DNA from: Pycnococcus provasolii
Taxonomy: Eukaryota > Chlorophyta > Pseudoscourfieldiophyceae > Pseudoscourfieldiales
Direction of reading: 5' to 3'
Assembly: GCA_049487715.1 (NCBI GenBank)
Contig: CP150552.1
Span: forward strand, 496,001-560,000
DNA: 64,000 nt
A model generated the notes under the pieces. That model was given only the letters and a program-made list of their open reading frames with translations, was not told where the DNA came from and made no database searches. How positions within the stretch are numbered: the first letter of the stretch is position 1; the number at the start of each line of letters is the position of its first letter. A program made the position numbers and the translations under genes. Shown piece after piece: positions 47,992 through 57,180 of this stretch.

Positions 47992-49257
47992 CTACGAACG
48001 AAGTGACTTGCGGCTAGAACCCTTGGAGTTTGTGTCGTTCTTTTTGAAGTCCTCCCAGAATTTCTCGCGAGGAAGCGTGCAACCAGTCACCTCGCATACG
48101 TGTGCAACGCGAAGCGGCGTGTCATGTCCCACAGTCGTCAGCGCAGACGGCGTCGCATCGGTTTTCGGCGTCCTCTTGCTGCTGGGAACCTCGGGGAGGA
48201 GCAGCTGCACTGGAGCACCGCGATCTTTCGACCTGGGAAGTTCACGACGTTTCGCAAACCACCTCTTTTCCGCCATCTCAAGTGACGTGCGCCTGTTCTT
48301 CCCATCCAACCACGGCGCGAAGAATTGCATGCCAGCTGCCGACTCGAGCGCGTTCAGGGGAACGGCGAACGCGGATAGGGGTGTGTCTGGCGGTATCGCC
48401 GCATTGGGAATGACAAACGCGCCGACGAGAGCCGCGTCGCCACCGTCGGCAGCCTGCAAAGCGGGTACCACGGCAACAACCTTGAAAAAGTGCGTGGGAA
48501 CGCTCGTTAGCCAAGGTGCGTGTCCTAGGCAGGGGTATCGCATCTGCCACCTCGGCGGGTTCGGAGGTGGCTTGCCGTTGTTATTGCCGCCACCACTCAC
48601 GCTGCTAAAGTTCTTTATAGGTTCGGGTAGATACAGCGGCCCTGTGATGACGTAAGCCTCGGTATTTGTCCTAGAGCGTCCGAGCAGTGTGACAAACCGC
48701 TCGAATCGCGCCCAGTAATCCCTGTTGAAGCCTCGTCCGACCTGCGGCGCTATGTTTGACAGGCTGAAAGTCTCCTTGAGCTCGTTGGCGGTCGCCTTAT
48801 GATTGGAAGCTGGTGCCATGTGTCCTCGATCGTAACCGCTTCCCGCGTAGTCTTCGAGCTTGGAACGCATGTGGCGTGGTATGGCTTGGTCCTCATAGAA
48901 TGGAATGTTGTCGCGTGAGTTGTTTGCTGTTTCGCCTTCCTTTCGTCGTTGAATGCGTTCGAGCACCCATTTGGGATTGCGAGTTCTGTGGTCGACGCAC
49001 GTGATGTATCCTTCTTTGATTGATAAGGTTTCCGCGGGGGTAGGTGCGCCGAGGCGCAGGAGCGGGGAAGACACAGAGGGCGACTCAGAGGAGGACTCTT
49101 CTCGACGTTTCCGACCACCATTATAGAGCGTGAGTGCCGCGTACGTGCCTAGCGTGCCAACTGTCGCGCCGATCAAGAAGCTGAGCGCAGACCGGCGCCA
49201 CCACAGGGATCCTCCTCCCCCGCCCTCCAAGGGAGGGGCACGTTGGCGCGGCTCCAT
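47992..49257 (-). CDS. EndoG-type DNA/RNA non-specific endonuclease, membrane-anchored
   Basis: A 421-aa protein. An N-terminal hydrophobic helix after a basic stretch (WRRSALSFLIGATVGTLGTYAALTLY, residues ~20-45; mitochondrial or membrane anchor) precedes the beta-beta-alpha-metal nuclease domain. The active site is DRGHMAPASNHK (residues ~144-155; His is the general base). FSLSNIAPQVGRGFNRDYWARFE follows with the Asn that binds Mg, then AYVITGPLYLP and THFFKVVAVV, the usual succession in NUC1/EndoG. A Gly/Asn/Pro insert interrupts between. The C-terminal ~110 residues are an extension rich in Lys/Ser/Pro and not part of the core fold. Family members act in mitochondrial DNA turnover and programmed cell death. 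Start ATG 49257; the longer frame lacks an ATG. Divergent from the RJL-like GTPase gene. Confidence 0.9.
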   Translation of the reverse strand: MEPRQRAPPLEGGGGGSLWWRRSALSFLIGATVGTLGTYAALTLYNGGRKRREESSSESPSVSSPLLRLGAPTPAETLSIKEGYITCVDHRTRNPKWVLERIQRRKEGETANNSRDNIPFYEDQAIPRHMRSKLEDYAGSGYDRGHMAPASNHKATANELKETFSLSNIAPQVGRGFNRDYWARFERFVTLLGRSRTNTEAYVITGPLYLPEPIKNFSSVSGGGNNNGKPPPNPPRWQMRYPCLGHAPWLTSVPTHFFKVVAVVPALQAADGGDAALVGAFVIPNAAIPPDTPLSAFAVPLNALESAAGMQFFAPWLDGKNRRTSLEMAEKRWFAKRRELPRSKDRGAPVQLLLPEVPSSKRTPKTDATPSALTTVGHDTPLRVAHVCEVTGCTLPREKFWEDFKKNDTNSKGSSRKSLRS

Positions 49258-49519
49258 GACAAGCGAAGGGGAAGAGAGGTGCGTGGCGAGCGGGAACAAC
49301 ACCGGATGGCCTAGCCCTAACCCCTAACCCTAACCTTAACCCTAACCCTAATCGCTCCTTCATGGGTAGGTGTTTTGCCATTTGTTTTCCGAGAGCTTTG
49401 CTGGTTTGACCTCCGTTCCCCCCCCCTTTTTTTGGGTCCGGTTGTTCGGGCCTCAGGTGGGGTTGGTGTTGCCACGGGTGTTGTTTGTTGTTCCCGCGCG
49501 CGGATGTGTCATTTCTTGC
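49258..49519. promoter_or_regulatory. Bidirectional promoter EndoG-like / RJL-like with telomere-like repeat
   Basis: 262 bp between head-to-head ATGs. Bases ~49313-49352 hold five near-perfect CCCTAA units including one CCTTAA variant. A CCCCCCCCTTTTTTTGGG string lies at ~49422-49438. Confidence 0.55.
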
Positions 49520-50299
49520 ATGCCTTCGTCTTCACTGTCGTCGCGGCCCGTCTCGCAGCTGGCTGAGGCGACGACCACAAAGCCTAACCTTAATGGAAAA
49601 AACTCGGGTGGGGATGGCCGTCTCCAACGACCTCACCAACTCGGGGAGCGACGGAGAGACGCCGTCATACGCCTTAAGGTGATAACGTGCGGTGACCAAG
49701 GTGTGGGTAAGAGTTGCGTGCTGAAAAGGTTCTGCGAAGACGTCTTCTATCCGCACTGCACACCGACGATTGGCGTCGACTTTGGCGTGAAGGCGATGCG
49801 TGTTGGCAAGCACGAAGTTCGCATTTGCATGTTTGACCTTGCTGGAGCGCCAGACTTTGTCGAAGTTCGGAACGAATTCTACAAAGACAGTCAAGGTGTT
49901 CTGCTGGCATACGACACGACGCGAAGAAGTACGTTCGACGCACTGACCGTGTGGATGGGCGAGCGTGCGCGGTTCTCAAACAAAAGGTCTCTGCGCGACG
50001 GCGTCGTCATCTTAGCGGCGAACAAGTGCGACCGCGTCGACCGAGAGGTGACCGAGCACGAAGGACGTTCGTTTGCGTCCTTGCATGGCCTGTTGTACCA
50101 CGAGGTGAGTGCGGCAAGCGGTGAGGGTATCGCCGAGTTGTTCGCTTCCCTGCTATCGCGCATTCTTGAGACTGCTCCCGGCGTTCCAGACGGCTGCGCG
50201 TGTGCTGCACGTGAGCAGCTCCTCGGAGCTGGCCGCCCGGGGGGAACGCCGACGCAGTACTTTCGCAAGCCGTCCTCCGCGAACGCGCGGAGACGGTGA
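49520..50299 (+). CDS. RJL/RBJ-type Rab-like small GTPase (DNAJC27-related, no J domain)
   Basis: A 259-aa protein. G1 is GDQGVGKSC (residues ~57-65), G2 TPTIGVDFGV, G3 DLAGAPDF, G4 ANKCDR and G5 SAAS. The stretch VRNEFYKDSQGVLLAYDTTR is diagnostic of the RJL (Rab-J-like/RBJ) family, whose animal members carry a C-terminal DnaJ domain (DNAJC27). G3 has Ala-Pro where Rab proteins have Gln, so intrinsic GTP hydrolysis is probably low. There is no J domain and no C-terminal Cys prenylation motif, as reported for many protist RJLs. RJL proteins occur mainly in organisms with flagella. An N-terminal ~45-residue Ser/Asn-rich extension precedes the G domain. Start ATG 49520; TGTAA lies ~58 nt past the stop. 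Confidence 0.85.
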   Translation: MPSSSLSSRPVSQLAEATTTKPNLNGKNSGGDGRLQRPHQLGERRRDAVIRLKVITCGDQGVGKSCVLKRFCEDVFYPHCTPTIGVDFGVKAMRVGKHEVRICMFDLAGAPDFVEVRNEFYKDSQGVLLAYDTTRRSTFDALTVWMGERARFSNKRSLRDGVVILAANKCDRVDREVTEHEGRSFASLHGLLYHEVSAASGEGIAELFASLLSRILETAPGVPDGCACAAREQLLGAGRPGGTPTQYFRKPSSANARRR

Positions 50300-51013
50300 C
50301 ATCGACTGCATTGCACTGTACCGTATTCTTACCTAACCTTCTAAGAAGGACTTTCCACACTGTAACCTAACGTTGTATATGTTTATTCTATCCTTCCACG
50401 TGGGAAGGAAGAGCCACTCACCTCACAGGATGCGCGGCGGCCACCAACGATGCACGTACGAACATGTTGGTATGACCAACCCCTACTACTACTGGCGGAA
50501 CCTCAACCCCTAACCCCTAACCCCTACCTGCCCCAAAAAAAACACTCCAATTCGGGGTTTCGAAAACCCCCAAGAGACTTCTGGAATAATCGCTCATTAG
50601 CGTCCGGAAAGATTCGGGAAGACGCGCCCAAGAATCTGACTAGGCGTAAGATTTGGGGATCCATTCGTTGTCCCATATGAAACACATGCATGAGATACTA
50701 TCCTAAAACCCAAAACAGTACCGACGTCACTTGATAGGTATGAGTGGCCCACAGGGAAACGAAGACGTAATAAGAGAGTCTACCGGGTCTAGACGTAATA
50801 AGTCGGGGCCAATAACTGGAGGGGTGGGGATACCTGTTTGTAGTCCACTCAATCTCCACCATTGGCTGTTGTATCGTGTTGGGTTCCCCCCTCCCAGACT
50901 CCCTTCCAGCACTTCCACCTCGCACCAAGCAAGACGTGCACCACCCCCGGGGGGCCCTCCAGTGGGCGTCCCCTTCCCCTCTCAGTGCAGTGCGTCGGAC
51001 AACAACTTCAGCC
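50300..51013. promoter_or_regulatory. 5' flank of WD40 gene
   Basis: About 715 bp. Bases ~50508-50527 contain three CCCTAA/CCCCTAA units. A/C-rich stretches follow. A run of frame from 50876 to the ATG at 51014 lacks conserved content and starts at GTG; it is probably 5' UTR. No RNA gene seen. Confidence 0.45.
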
Positions 51014-53431
51014 ATGGAGCGTCCGCTGCGCTCCTCTGTGCCTTCTTCATCAAAGTCAGGAAAGTTAAATCCGGGAGAGGTTTTACCGTTGTGTGGTGAG
51101 AGTACTGGTGTGTCAGGGGCTGCTGCTGATGTCGACAATACAGTGCGTTTTAGGGGCTCACAGTACCCAGGTGCCGCTTCTGTGCACCCTTCCAATTTAG
51201 CAAGGGGTAGGCCTCCTCCCTCGTCATCGTCGTCTGATCTGGGGGAGGAGGGTATGACGACATTGGGGACGGCAACACACACGTACCACCACACAAAGCC
51301 GACGCGCACGGTACCTGGCGCGCAATCTGCCGGGGGGGAAAGACACGTGCAGTTCTCCGCATCGGCGGGAGGACAGTACAGGCTCTACGCCTCCTTCACC
51401 CGTGAGCTGGAGAAGTGGAAAAAGAACGATCCAGCCGCTGCGGCTGATCGGCGCATCTCACCCACAAACAGGAGAACGAACATGCGTGCCGTTCCCACGG
51501 TGCCTCTGCGTGTTGACTCTGCGGATCCAGCCACCACGAACACACAGAATAACGACCGCGCTCCGACGCCGCTCGCTCCCACCCCGCCTCCGCCTGCGGC
51601 ACCGTCCTCGCCGTTCGCACAGCACCTTGGACGGGCGGCGTTCGAGTACATGGCGGGTGGGATACCAAACTCAAGCATATCGTACGAAATGAGAGAGGTG
51701 CCGTCCCTTCCCATGGGGTTATCGAGCGACGGGGGAATGACCACCACAACAGCAGCACCGAACAACAACGACGGCGACTTCGAAGGAGAGGCGGGAGCCT
51801 CGAAAAAGCGACGACGCGGGGGAGCATCTCCGCCAAGCGCCGCCGCGGCATCCGCTGCACCTGCAGAACACATCACAATAGACGGAGATATGCCCCCGTC
51901 GACGCGCCTACGCTCAACAGCCAAACTAGACACGGACGTCATTGCGAGAGCGGACGCGGTGGCTTCGACGCTTCGTAAGCCGTGGCGTTTTCAAGAGCCG
52001 TGGTGGGCACTGCCTAACCCGCCCACGGGATGCCATCTGTCGCTCATTGGTGCAGACGGCCCAAGGCGGAGAGTGGAGCCAACAATCGCCAACAACCAGG
52101 CGGGGGGAAAGCTGCCGCCAAGCTGCGGAGGTGGTGCGGCGTGCATGGTGGAGTTTGGGCGCGGGTCACACCGTGATCAGATCGCATTCGTCACCAGCCT
52201 CCGCCCGGAGATCTGCCTGCGCAGCCTGCGAAGCCTGGGCGTCACAGCCACAACGTCGTCCAACGCCGAGGCAGACGCCGACCCCGACGTCAACGTGTAC
52301 GCCATGAATTACATGCCCACGTGCGTTGCCTGGGACCATGATGGCGCGCTTTACGTCGGCTCTGGGTCCGGAGGTGTTCACCACGTCGACGCGAACAACG
52401 GAAGAGTCGTCACGTCCATCGGCGCCCGCGCGGGTGGCATCGGCGACCGCGTGTGGAGCGTGAGCGTCGGCTCACACTCGTCAGCAGTCAACGGCAAGGT
52501 GGTTGTTTACACGGACCACAGTGGACTTCTTCGCATGTACGGAAGTGACGGCGCATCGCGCATCACGACGCTGTACCCCGCCGCGTCGTCGACCGTTTCT
52601 GGCACGCCGTCCGGCGGCGCACCGCTGCGCGACGTCGACATCCATCGCACTCTGCCGCTGATCGCGTGCGGGTCCGCCGACGGCAACGCGTACATCTTTG
52701 ACGTTCGCATGACGTCGCGTGGGCCGCTGTTCGTGCTCCCCGCGGCGGCACGCGCGAGAGAACACCGGCTGAACACTGGCGTTCTTGCAACGCGATGGAG
52801 TGGGCCAAGTCAGCACCGTCTGGTGACGGCAACGGACGACGGCTCGCTGCTGAGCTGGCACCTCGGTGCGGAATCCGCAACGCTGGAGAACTCTCTCGCC
52901 GCGCCGCCGTTCTCCGCGGCATCGTTGCCGGTGGAGCCCACGCGCCTTCAGCCGCAGCGCACTTTCTGCGTGTGGAAGCGAGGTGGCGGTGCGAGGTCGC
53001 CCTTCGCTGCGCTAAGCTGCCGCGCAGACGGCCTGTGCGCGACGGGAACGTTCGGCGGCAACATGGGTGGTGTCGTTGGCATCTTCTACCCCGCATGGGA
53101 TGCTCCAGTCGCCACATCCGCGGTTGACGTCAAAGGCATTCCGCGTAACGCGCGCAGCTTGCAGGACCTCAACGATGCCGAGGAAGCCTACAAGAAGCAA
53201 CCGCACTCGAGGAGCGATACGAGTATCTCTTCGATGATGCTACGGCGCAGCGGCTTGGCTGAGACCTCGCCATCGTTTGCATCCGTCAGCTGGCGTGAGA
53301 TGTCTCCCGGTGAGCCTGAGGATGATTTTCCCACGTGTGTTGCATCGACGCTCGAGGGAAGCCTTGCAGCCCTGCGCCTGGAGAAAGAAGGCGCGGAAGA
53401 CAACAACGGCGAAGATGTTGTTGTTGATTGA
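51014..53431 (+). CDS. Large WD40-repeat protein, function unknown
   Basis: An 805-aa protein. Residues 1 to ~310 are Ser/Pro/Ala/Arg-rich and probably disordered, with a short motif EYMAGGIPNSSISYEMREV. A beta-propeller follows from ~370. Blade ends include CVAWDHDGALYVGSGSGGV, VVVYTDHSGLLRMYGSDGA, LRDVDIHRTLPLIACGSADG NAYIFDVR, and VLATRWSGPSQHRLVTATDDG SLLSWHL. At least five are recognisable, with GH-like positions degenerate. A last part has VGIFYP and ATSAVDVKGI, then an acidic tail. Nothing identifies a complex. The blade ending in FDVRMTSRGP, WxGP and SWHL recalls chromatin or transcription-linked WD proteins but is not diagnostic. Start ATG 51014. Confidence 0.7.
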   Translation: MERPLRSSVPSSSKSGKLNPGEVLPLCGESTGVSGAAADVDNTVRFRGSQYPGAASVHPSNLARGRPPPSSSSSDLGEEGMTTLGTATHTYHHTKPTRTVPGAQSAGGERHVQFSASAGGQYRLYASFTRELEKWKKNDPAAAADRRISPTNRRTNMRAVPTVPLRVDSADPATTNTQNNDRAPTPLAPTPPPPAAPSSPFAQHLGRAAFEYMAGGIPNSSISYEMREVPSLPMGLSSDGGMTTTTAAPNNNDGDFEGEAGASKKRRRGGASPPSAAAASAAPAEHITIDGDMPPSTRLRSTAKLDTDVIARADAVASTLRKPWRFQEPWWALPNPPTGCHLSLIGADGPRRRVEPTIANNQAGGKLPPSCGGGAACMVEFGRGSHRDQIAFVTSLRPEICLRSLRSLGVTATTSSNAEADADPDVNVYAMNYMPTCVAWDHDGALYVGSGSGGVHHVDANNGRVVTSIGARAGGIGDRVWSVSVGSHSSAVNGKVVVYTDHSGLLRMYGSDGASRITTLYPAASSTVSGTPSGGAPLRDVDIHRTLPLIACGSADGNAYIFDVRMTSRGPLFVLPAAARAREHRLNTGVLATRWSGPSQHRLVTATDDGSLLSWHLGAESATLENSLAAPPFSAASLPVEPTRLQPQRTFCVWKRGGGARSPFAALSCRADGLCATGTFGGNMGGVVGIFYPAWDAPVATSAVDVKGIPRNARSLQDLNDAEEAYKKQPHSRSDTSISSMMLRRSGLAETSPSFASVSWREMSPGEPEDDFPTCVASTLEGSLAALRLEKEGAEDNNGEDVVVD

Positions 53432-53646
53432 GACGTGCATTAATTAGGGAAGAGCGAACAGAAGTGGAGACATAGATTAGTTGACAGCTAGGAAAATAAG
53501 GTATGAAGAAGGTACATAAAATGTGGAGGATAAGAGGATAAATAATGTTCGTGTTTTGCCTACACACAAAAGATAAGAGAACTACTACTCGTACACGTGT
53601 AAAAAGATTTCCATCCCTTTTCTATAGAAATTGAAAAGAAAAACCT
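53432..53646. other. Spacer between convergent WD40 and GPAT9-like genes
   Basis: About 215 bp, A/T-rich, with TGTAAAAAG at ~53598 and several AAATAAT strings, shared 3' UTR space. No gene. Confidence 0.5.
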
Positions 53647-54888
53647 CTAAGGTTTCTTCTCCTTTTGCAGCGACGATTTCATCAGCTCGGCAAATGCGCG
53701 TCGGCGTCTCTCGCGCGTCTCAGGTTTCGGCGCGACGTACTTGTACATGCCGTCCCAAGGAACGACTCTCAGGTTCGCTCTCTCCGCAATCATCTTCTGC
53801 ACGCGCGCGGCAAAGTCAATGGAGCTTTCGTCTTGCAGTTTCTCCATCGGCTCGAGGAACCACACATCAGCCACCACCGCCCAGCTCGTCATCAATTTGT
53901 ACAGGTGCATCGTGAACGACTCACGCTTGCTGTTCCAAAACGCATCCACAAACGTTTTGTTATATTTGATGGCGATGGGGCAGACGGGAACGTCAAGGTC
54001 GAATGCCGAGCGCTTGAACATGACGCAGTGCTCGTTATTCACGCACGTTCCTTCGGGGAAGATGAGGAGCGGGTTGGATCCGCTCGCGTGCACGTGCTCC
54101 TTGATCCTTTTCGCCACCACAGCGCGGTCGCTCGAGTCGGTGCGGTCAAAGTAGATGCACCCGATGGCGTTGAGTATGCGCGTTTGAAACCATCCAACCC
54201 ACCCGCCGTGCTTCTGCATGATGACTGCGAACGGAAAGAGGCTTTCGAGCACGATGAAGTCGATCATGGAGGTGTGATTTGCGACAAACACCTTGGCACC
54301 TCGGCTTGGCTGCGGCCCGTGAAATCGCACGACGCCTGTCCACGACCAAACGAACACGTTGCACATGAACACGATGAGGCTCGACTCTATTCGTTTTCGC
54401 TTCGTGACGTCGCTGATGGCGTTATTTGCGACGGTGAAGGAGACGATGAAGAGCACCATGCCAAGTAGCAGGCTGAGTAGCCTTATGGGGAAGAGGAACC
54501 CGTGTCTGACGACGACTCCGACGCACCAGAGCGGGAAGAGGTAAAAGTTCCAGTTCCACGGTTCGTACGGTTGACTTTGGAAGCAGCAGCTGAAGCTGTC
54601 ATCGACGACGGACGCCGCGCCATCGCTGAGCGGGTTAATGAGTCCTTGCATGAATGCGGATAGCACGGGTGCTTTAGCTGCGACGTCCATTCCTTCCCGC
54701 TTCTTCGGGTTAGGGAGTGACGCTGCTCCTGACCCTGATCGCGCACGTTCTTCAGACAAAGCTGTTCTTTCTAACAGGTGGAGTGCGGCAAGTTCTTGCT
54801 GTGACTTGGATGTGAAGAGCATGAGACCACCATTGAGAGCAGGCTCACTCCCATTGCCATTCCCATTGGAGTGGGACGGCGACGACAT
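53647..54888 (-). CDS. GPAT9: Glycerol-3-phosphate acyltransferase 9-like (GPAT3/4 family)
   Basis: A 413-aa ER acyltransferase that would make lysophosphatidic acid from glycerol-3-phosphate, the first step of storage and membrane glycerolipid synthesis. Membrane segments lie in LFPLWCVGVVVRHGFLFPI and LLSLLLGMVLFIVSFTVA. Motif I is VANHTSMIDF (H-x4-D). GCIYFDRTDSSDR corresponds to motif II. FPEGTCVNNEHCVMFKRSAF is motif III with the typical EGTC-N-N. PICPIAIKYN-type residues (CPIAIKYNKTFVDAFWNS) make motif IV. The combination with C-terminal VPWDGMYKY and NHTSMID identifies GPAT9/GPAT3-4 rather than AGPAT. The N-terminal ~90 residues are divergent. Start ATG 54888. Confidence 0.93.
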   Translation of the reverse strand: MSSPSHSNGNGNGSEPALNGGLMLFTSKSQQELAALHLLERTALSEERARSGSGAASLPNPKKREGMDVAAKAPVLSAFMQGLINPLSDGAASVVDDSFSCCFQSQPYEPWNWNFYLFPLWCVGVVVRHGFLFPIRLLSLLLGMVLFIVSFTVANNAISDVTKRKRIESSLIVFMCNVFVWSWTGVVRFHGPQPSRGAKVFVANHTSMIDFIVLESLFPFAVIMQKHGGWVGWFQTRILNAIGCIYFDRTDSSDRAVVAKRIKEHVHASGSNPLLIFPEGTCVNNEHCVMFKRSAFDLDVPVCPIAIKYNKTFVDAFWNSKRESFTMHLYKLMTSWAVVADVWFLEPMEKLQDESSIDFAARVQKMIAERANLRVVPWDGMYKYVAPKPETRERRRRAFAELMKSSLQKEKKP

Positions 54889-55117
54889 TCTTTGTTTTTG
54901 TTTTTGTTTTGTTTAGCTTGGTTTGGTTTGGGAACACTTGGATAATTGGCGTGAGGAGGATAGACCTGGAGGATAGGGCTCGGGGGGAGGGTACATAGGG
55001 CTAACCGGTTCGGGTGTTAGGGTGTTAGGGTGTTAGGGTTAGGGTTAGGGGGAATCGGTTCGGGTTCTTGCTGTGCTGTTGTTTCCCTTCCATACTTCCA
55101 TACCATCTCCAACCATA
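54889..55117. promoter_or_regulatory. Bidirectional promoter GPAT9 / THOC6-like with telomere-like repeat
   Basis: 229 bp. Bases ~55012-55052 hold GGTGTTAGG units grading into TTAGGGTTAGGG. A TTTGTTTTTGTTTTTG run lies right at the GPAT9 start. Confidence 0.55.
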
Positions 55118-56263
55118 ATGGAGAAGCAGTACGGCGATCTCGGCGCCATCCAAGAGTTTGCAGCCGCCGTCGTGTACAGCGCCTGCTTCGTGCGCGGTGC
55201 GCACGGTGAGCGAACGCACGGACGCTTGCACGCGCTCGTCGGGACTTCCTCAGGCGCGCTGCGATCCGTCGCGATGCCACGCGTACCCACGACGACCGTG
55301 GCGCCCGCGGCGGTCTCCTCGGCGCACGCAGGTGCCGTGTACGCGCTGTCGCCCGACCGCGACTCGGACAACGCGCGCATCATCACGGGAGGCGACGACG
55401 GCCTGGCGCGTGTGTGGAACGTCGCGAGCCTTCTGGACGAGAGGACGGACTGTGCGAAGAAGGGTGCGGTCGTGTCGCTCGCCGCGCCCGTGCGAAGCAA
55501 TCGGCACGGTGCAACGCCCTGTGTTCCCGAGGTGAACGCCGCGCGCCTGGCGAGCGAGAAGGCTTGGGCGGCGTGTGGAGATGGCGTGGCTGTGCGGTGG
55601 GACATCAACGCACAGCCGGCAACGCCCGTCAAGTCGTCTCGCGCGTCGGCGTCGGCAGCCAAACACGCGCTCGCGCCTCTGCGTTCATGGCGTGTGGACG
55701 ATAGCCTCGCAAGCTTGCTCAGCCTGGCACCCGTAGACGACGTCAACACATTCGCCGTGGGAATGGATTCCGCAGCCGTTGGCCTAATTGACAGCCGGAT
55801 GGCAAACGGCATCGCTGCACGCATCGGCCTGAAAGGCGCAACCAACGTCGCACCGCCAGTCAGTGCACTGTGCACACCCGCTCTCGGCTCCGACTGGTTG
55901 TATTGCGGTATGGGCGACGGCACAGTTGCGGTCGTCAGCCTTGCCGCGCAGGGTGTGGTTGCACGAGTGAATGCGTGGCGTGGTGGTGGTGACGACGGCG
56001 CAGGTGGGGCGGTGCTGAGCCTCGTGCCGGACGGCAACGGTGCCGTGCTAGCGGCGGGTGACAGCTCAGCCGTCGCACGCGTGGATGCGGCTTCAGGAAC
56101 TGCCGCCGACGCTCTCGTTGGCCTTGCTTCCGTGTCCTGTTGTCCTAACTTTGCGCTGGCGTGCGACGAGAAGTCTGGTCGCGTGGTTGTGGGCGGCACG
56201 AATGGACGTCTCGCCGGCTTTGGCGCGCTCGGTGAGCACGTGTTGACTGCTCACTGCTTGTAA
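55118..56263 (+). CDS. THOC6-like WD40 protein (THO/TREX mRNA export complex)
   Basis: A 381-aa beta-propeller. Order and spacing follow THOC6: an N-terminal blade (VVYSACFVRG), SSAHAGAVYALSPDRDSDNA then ARIITGGDDGLARVWNVA, CVPEVNAARLASEKAWAACG with DGVAVRWDI (the EVPEINAL...AGGD pattern of animal THOC6), LASLLSLAPVDDVNTFAVGM with IDSR, SDWLYCGMGDGTVAVVSL, VLSLVPDGNGAVLAAGDSSA, and a last blade VVVGGTNGRLAGFGALGEHV. THOC6 is a peripheral part of THO, which couples transcription to mRNA export. The identification is by eye. Convergent with eIF3k, 66 bp between stops. Start ATG 55118, directly after a C/T-rich leader. Confidence 0.65.
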   Translation: MEKQYGDLGAIQEFAAAVVYSACFVRGAHGERTHGRLHALVGTSSGALRSVAMPRVPTTTVAPAAVSSAHAGAVYALSPDRDSDNARIITGGDDGLARVWNVASLLDERTDCAKKGAVVSLAAPVRSNRHGATPCVPEVNAARLASEKAWAACGDGVAVRWDINAQPATPVKSSRASASAAKHALAPLRSWRVDDSLASLLSLAPVDDVNTFAVGMDSAAVGLIDSRMANGIAARIGLKGATNVAPPVSALCTPALGSDWLYCGMGDGTVAVVSLAAQGVVARVNAWRGGGDDGAGGAVLSLVPDGNGAVLAAGDSSAVARVDAASGTAADALVGLASVSCCPNFALACDEKSGRVVVGGTNGRLAGFGALGEHVLTAHCL

Positions 56264-56329
56264 CTATGTAGTTTTTAGTGGCAAAAAACAAAATTTTGTT
56301 TTCTTTTCGTATTTTATTACTACTTCCCC

Positions 56330-56995
56330 TCATGCCGTCAAGAATGGTGCGAGCTGCGCAACACCGATTCCTCCCGCGTCTGCCGAGTTCCTCGCCGCGG
56401 CGTCGTCCGCCTGCGGGATGACGAACCCGTCGCTTTCGCTCCGCCACGTGGGTCTGTGCTTGGCGATGTACGCTTCGAGATCCGCGCCGTTGAGGTGCGT
56501 CGCTTCCGCCACCACCTCCTTGGGTGCTTTCGTGTATGCGAGTGCGACGACGTCGAGCGCGTACCTCCTGACGGCGTCCTCAAATCCTGGCACGGAGAGA
56601 GCCGCGGCTGCGACAGGGTGTGTGGCCGCGTCCGCTCCCGCTCCGATGGTGGTCCAGAAGTCCGCGAATCGCGCGGTTTCCAGCGCGTGCGCCGCTTCCG
56701 CGAGTCCTGCGATGGTCGGTGTCGCCTGGACGGGTCCGGGTAGGATTGCGAGTGCGAGGTTGAAGTGCGGTTCTGGAAGTCGCATGAGCGCGAGCACGAG
56801 TATGCGCGCCGTCGTGTGCGCCGCCGAGGTTGTTTGGTTTGCTGTATGAAACGCGCCGGCGGTGAGGTAGTGTCTGAGCAGAGCGTAGTTGGCGTTTGTG
56901 TCGAAGGTGGCTTCCATGGACGCTTGGCGCTGCACGTTCGCCTCCAGGTCAGCTAACAAGGCGTCGTTGTAACGATCCGCACCAGCGATCTTCAT
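56330..56995 (-). CDS. EIF3K: Translation initiation factor eIF3 subunit K
   Basis: A 221-aa protein matching eIF3k (human 218 aa): DRYNDALLADLEANVQRQAS, ANYALLRHYL, TARILVLALMRLPEPHFNLA, ETARFADFWTTI, PGFEDAVRRYALDVVALAYT, VVAEATHLNGADLEAYIAKH, and the C terminus SDGFVIP then VAQLAPFL. The HEAT-like and winged-helix parts are both covered. The N terminus is ~15-20 residues shorter than usual before DRYN, compensated by a Pro/Ala-rich linker at ~140-155. A short upstream exon is possible. eIF3k is a non-core subunit at the edge of the 40S-bound eIF3 complex. Start ATG 56995. A CCCTAA block lies 110-185 bp upstream. Confidence 0.93.
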   Translation of the reverse strand: MKIAGADRYNDALLADLEANVQRQASMEATFDTNANYALLRHYLTAGAFHTANQTTSAAHTTARILVLALMRLPEPHFNLALAILPGPVQATPTIAGLAEAAHALETARFADFWTTIGAGADAATHPVAAAALSVPGFEDAVRRYALDVVALAYTKAPKEVVAEATHLNGADLEAYIAKHRPTWRSESDGFVIPQADDAAARNSADAGGIGVAQLAPFLTA

Positions 56996-57109
56996 ATTTA
57001 CTTACTGGATGGAAAAATGACAACTGGTTTTCAACGGACGGAGAGGAGATTCGAGGAAAGTCCGGTGGCGGCGCACTTCACCCTGGGAACAAAACAAAAC
57101 AAACGCGCC

Positions 57110-57180
57110 CTAGCCCTAACCCTAATACTTTATGGGCCAGCAAGGCGAACCCTAACCCTAACCCTAACCCTAACCCTAAT
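57110..57180. repeat. Telomere-like repeat upstream of eIF3k
   Basis: CCCTAGCCCTAACCCTAATAC, then a gap of ~20 bp, then six CCCTAA units. They lie in the eIF3k 5' flank and abut the mobile-element region. Confidence 0.92.

Noticed and set aside
48008-48655. 215-codon plus-strand ORF antisense to the EndoG-like gene
   Set aside because: No ATG with conserved content and fully overlapped by a gene with an intact DRGH nuclease motif.
6708-57180. Chromosome end or internal telomere marking a subtelomere
   Set aside because: Blocks are short, degenerate, in both orientations and associated with gene starts, and normal genes continue on both sides.
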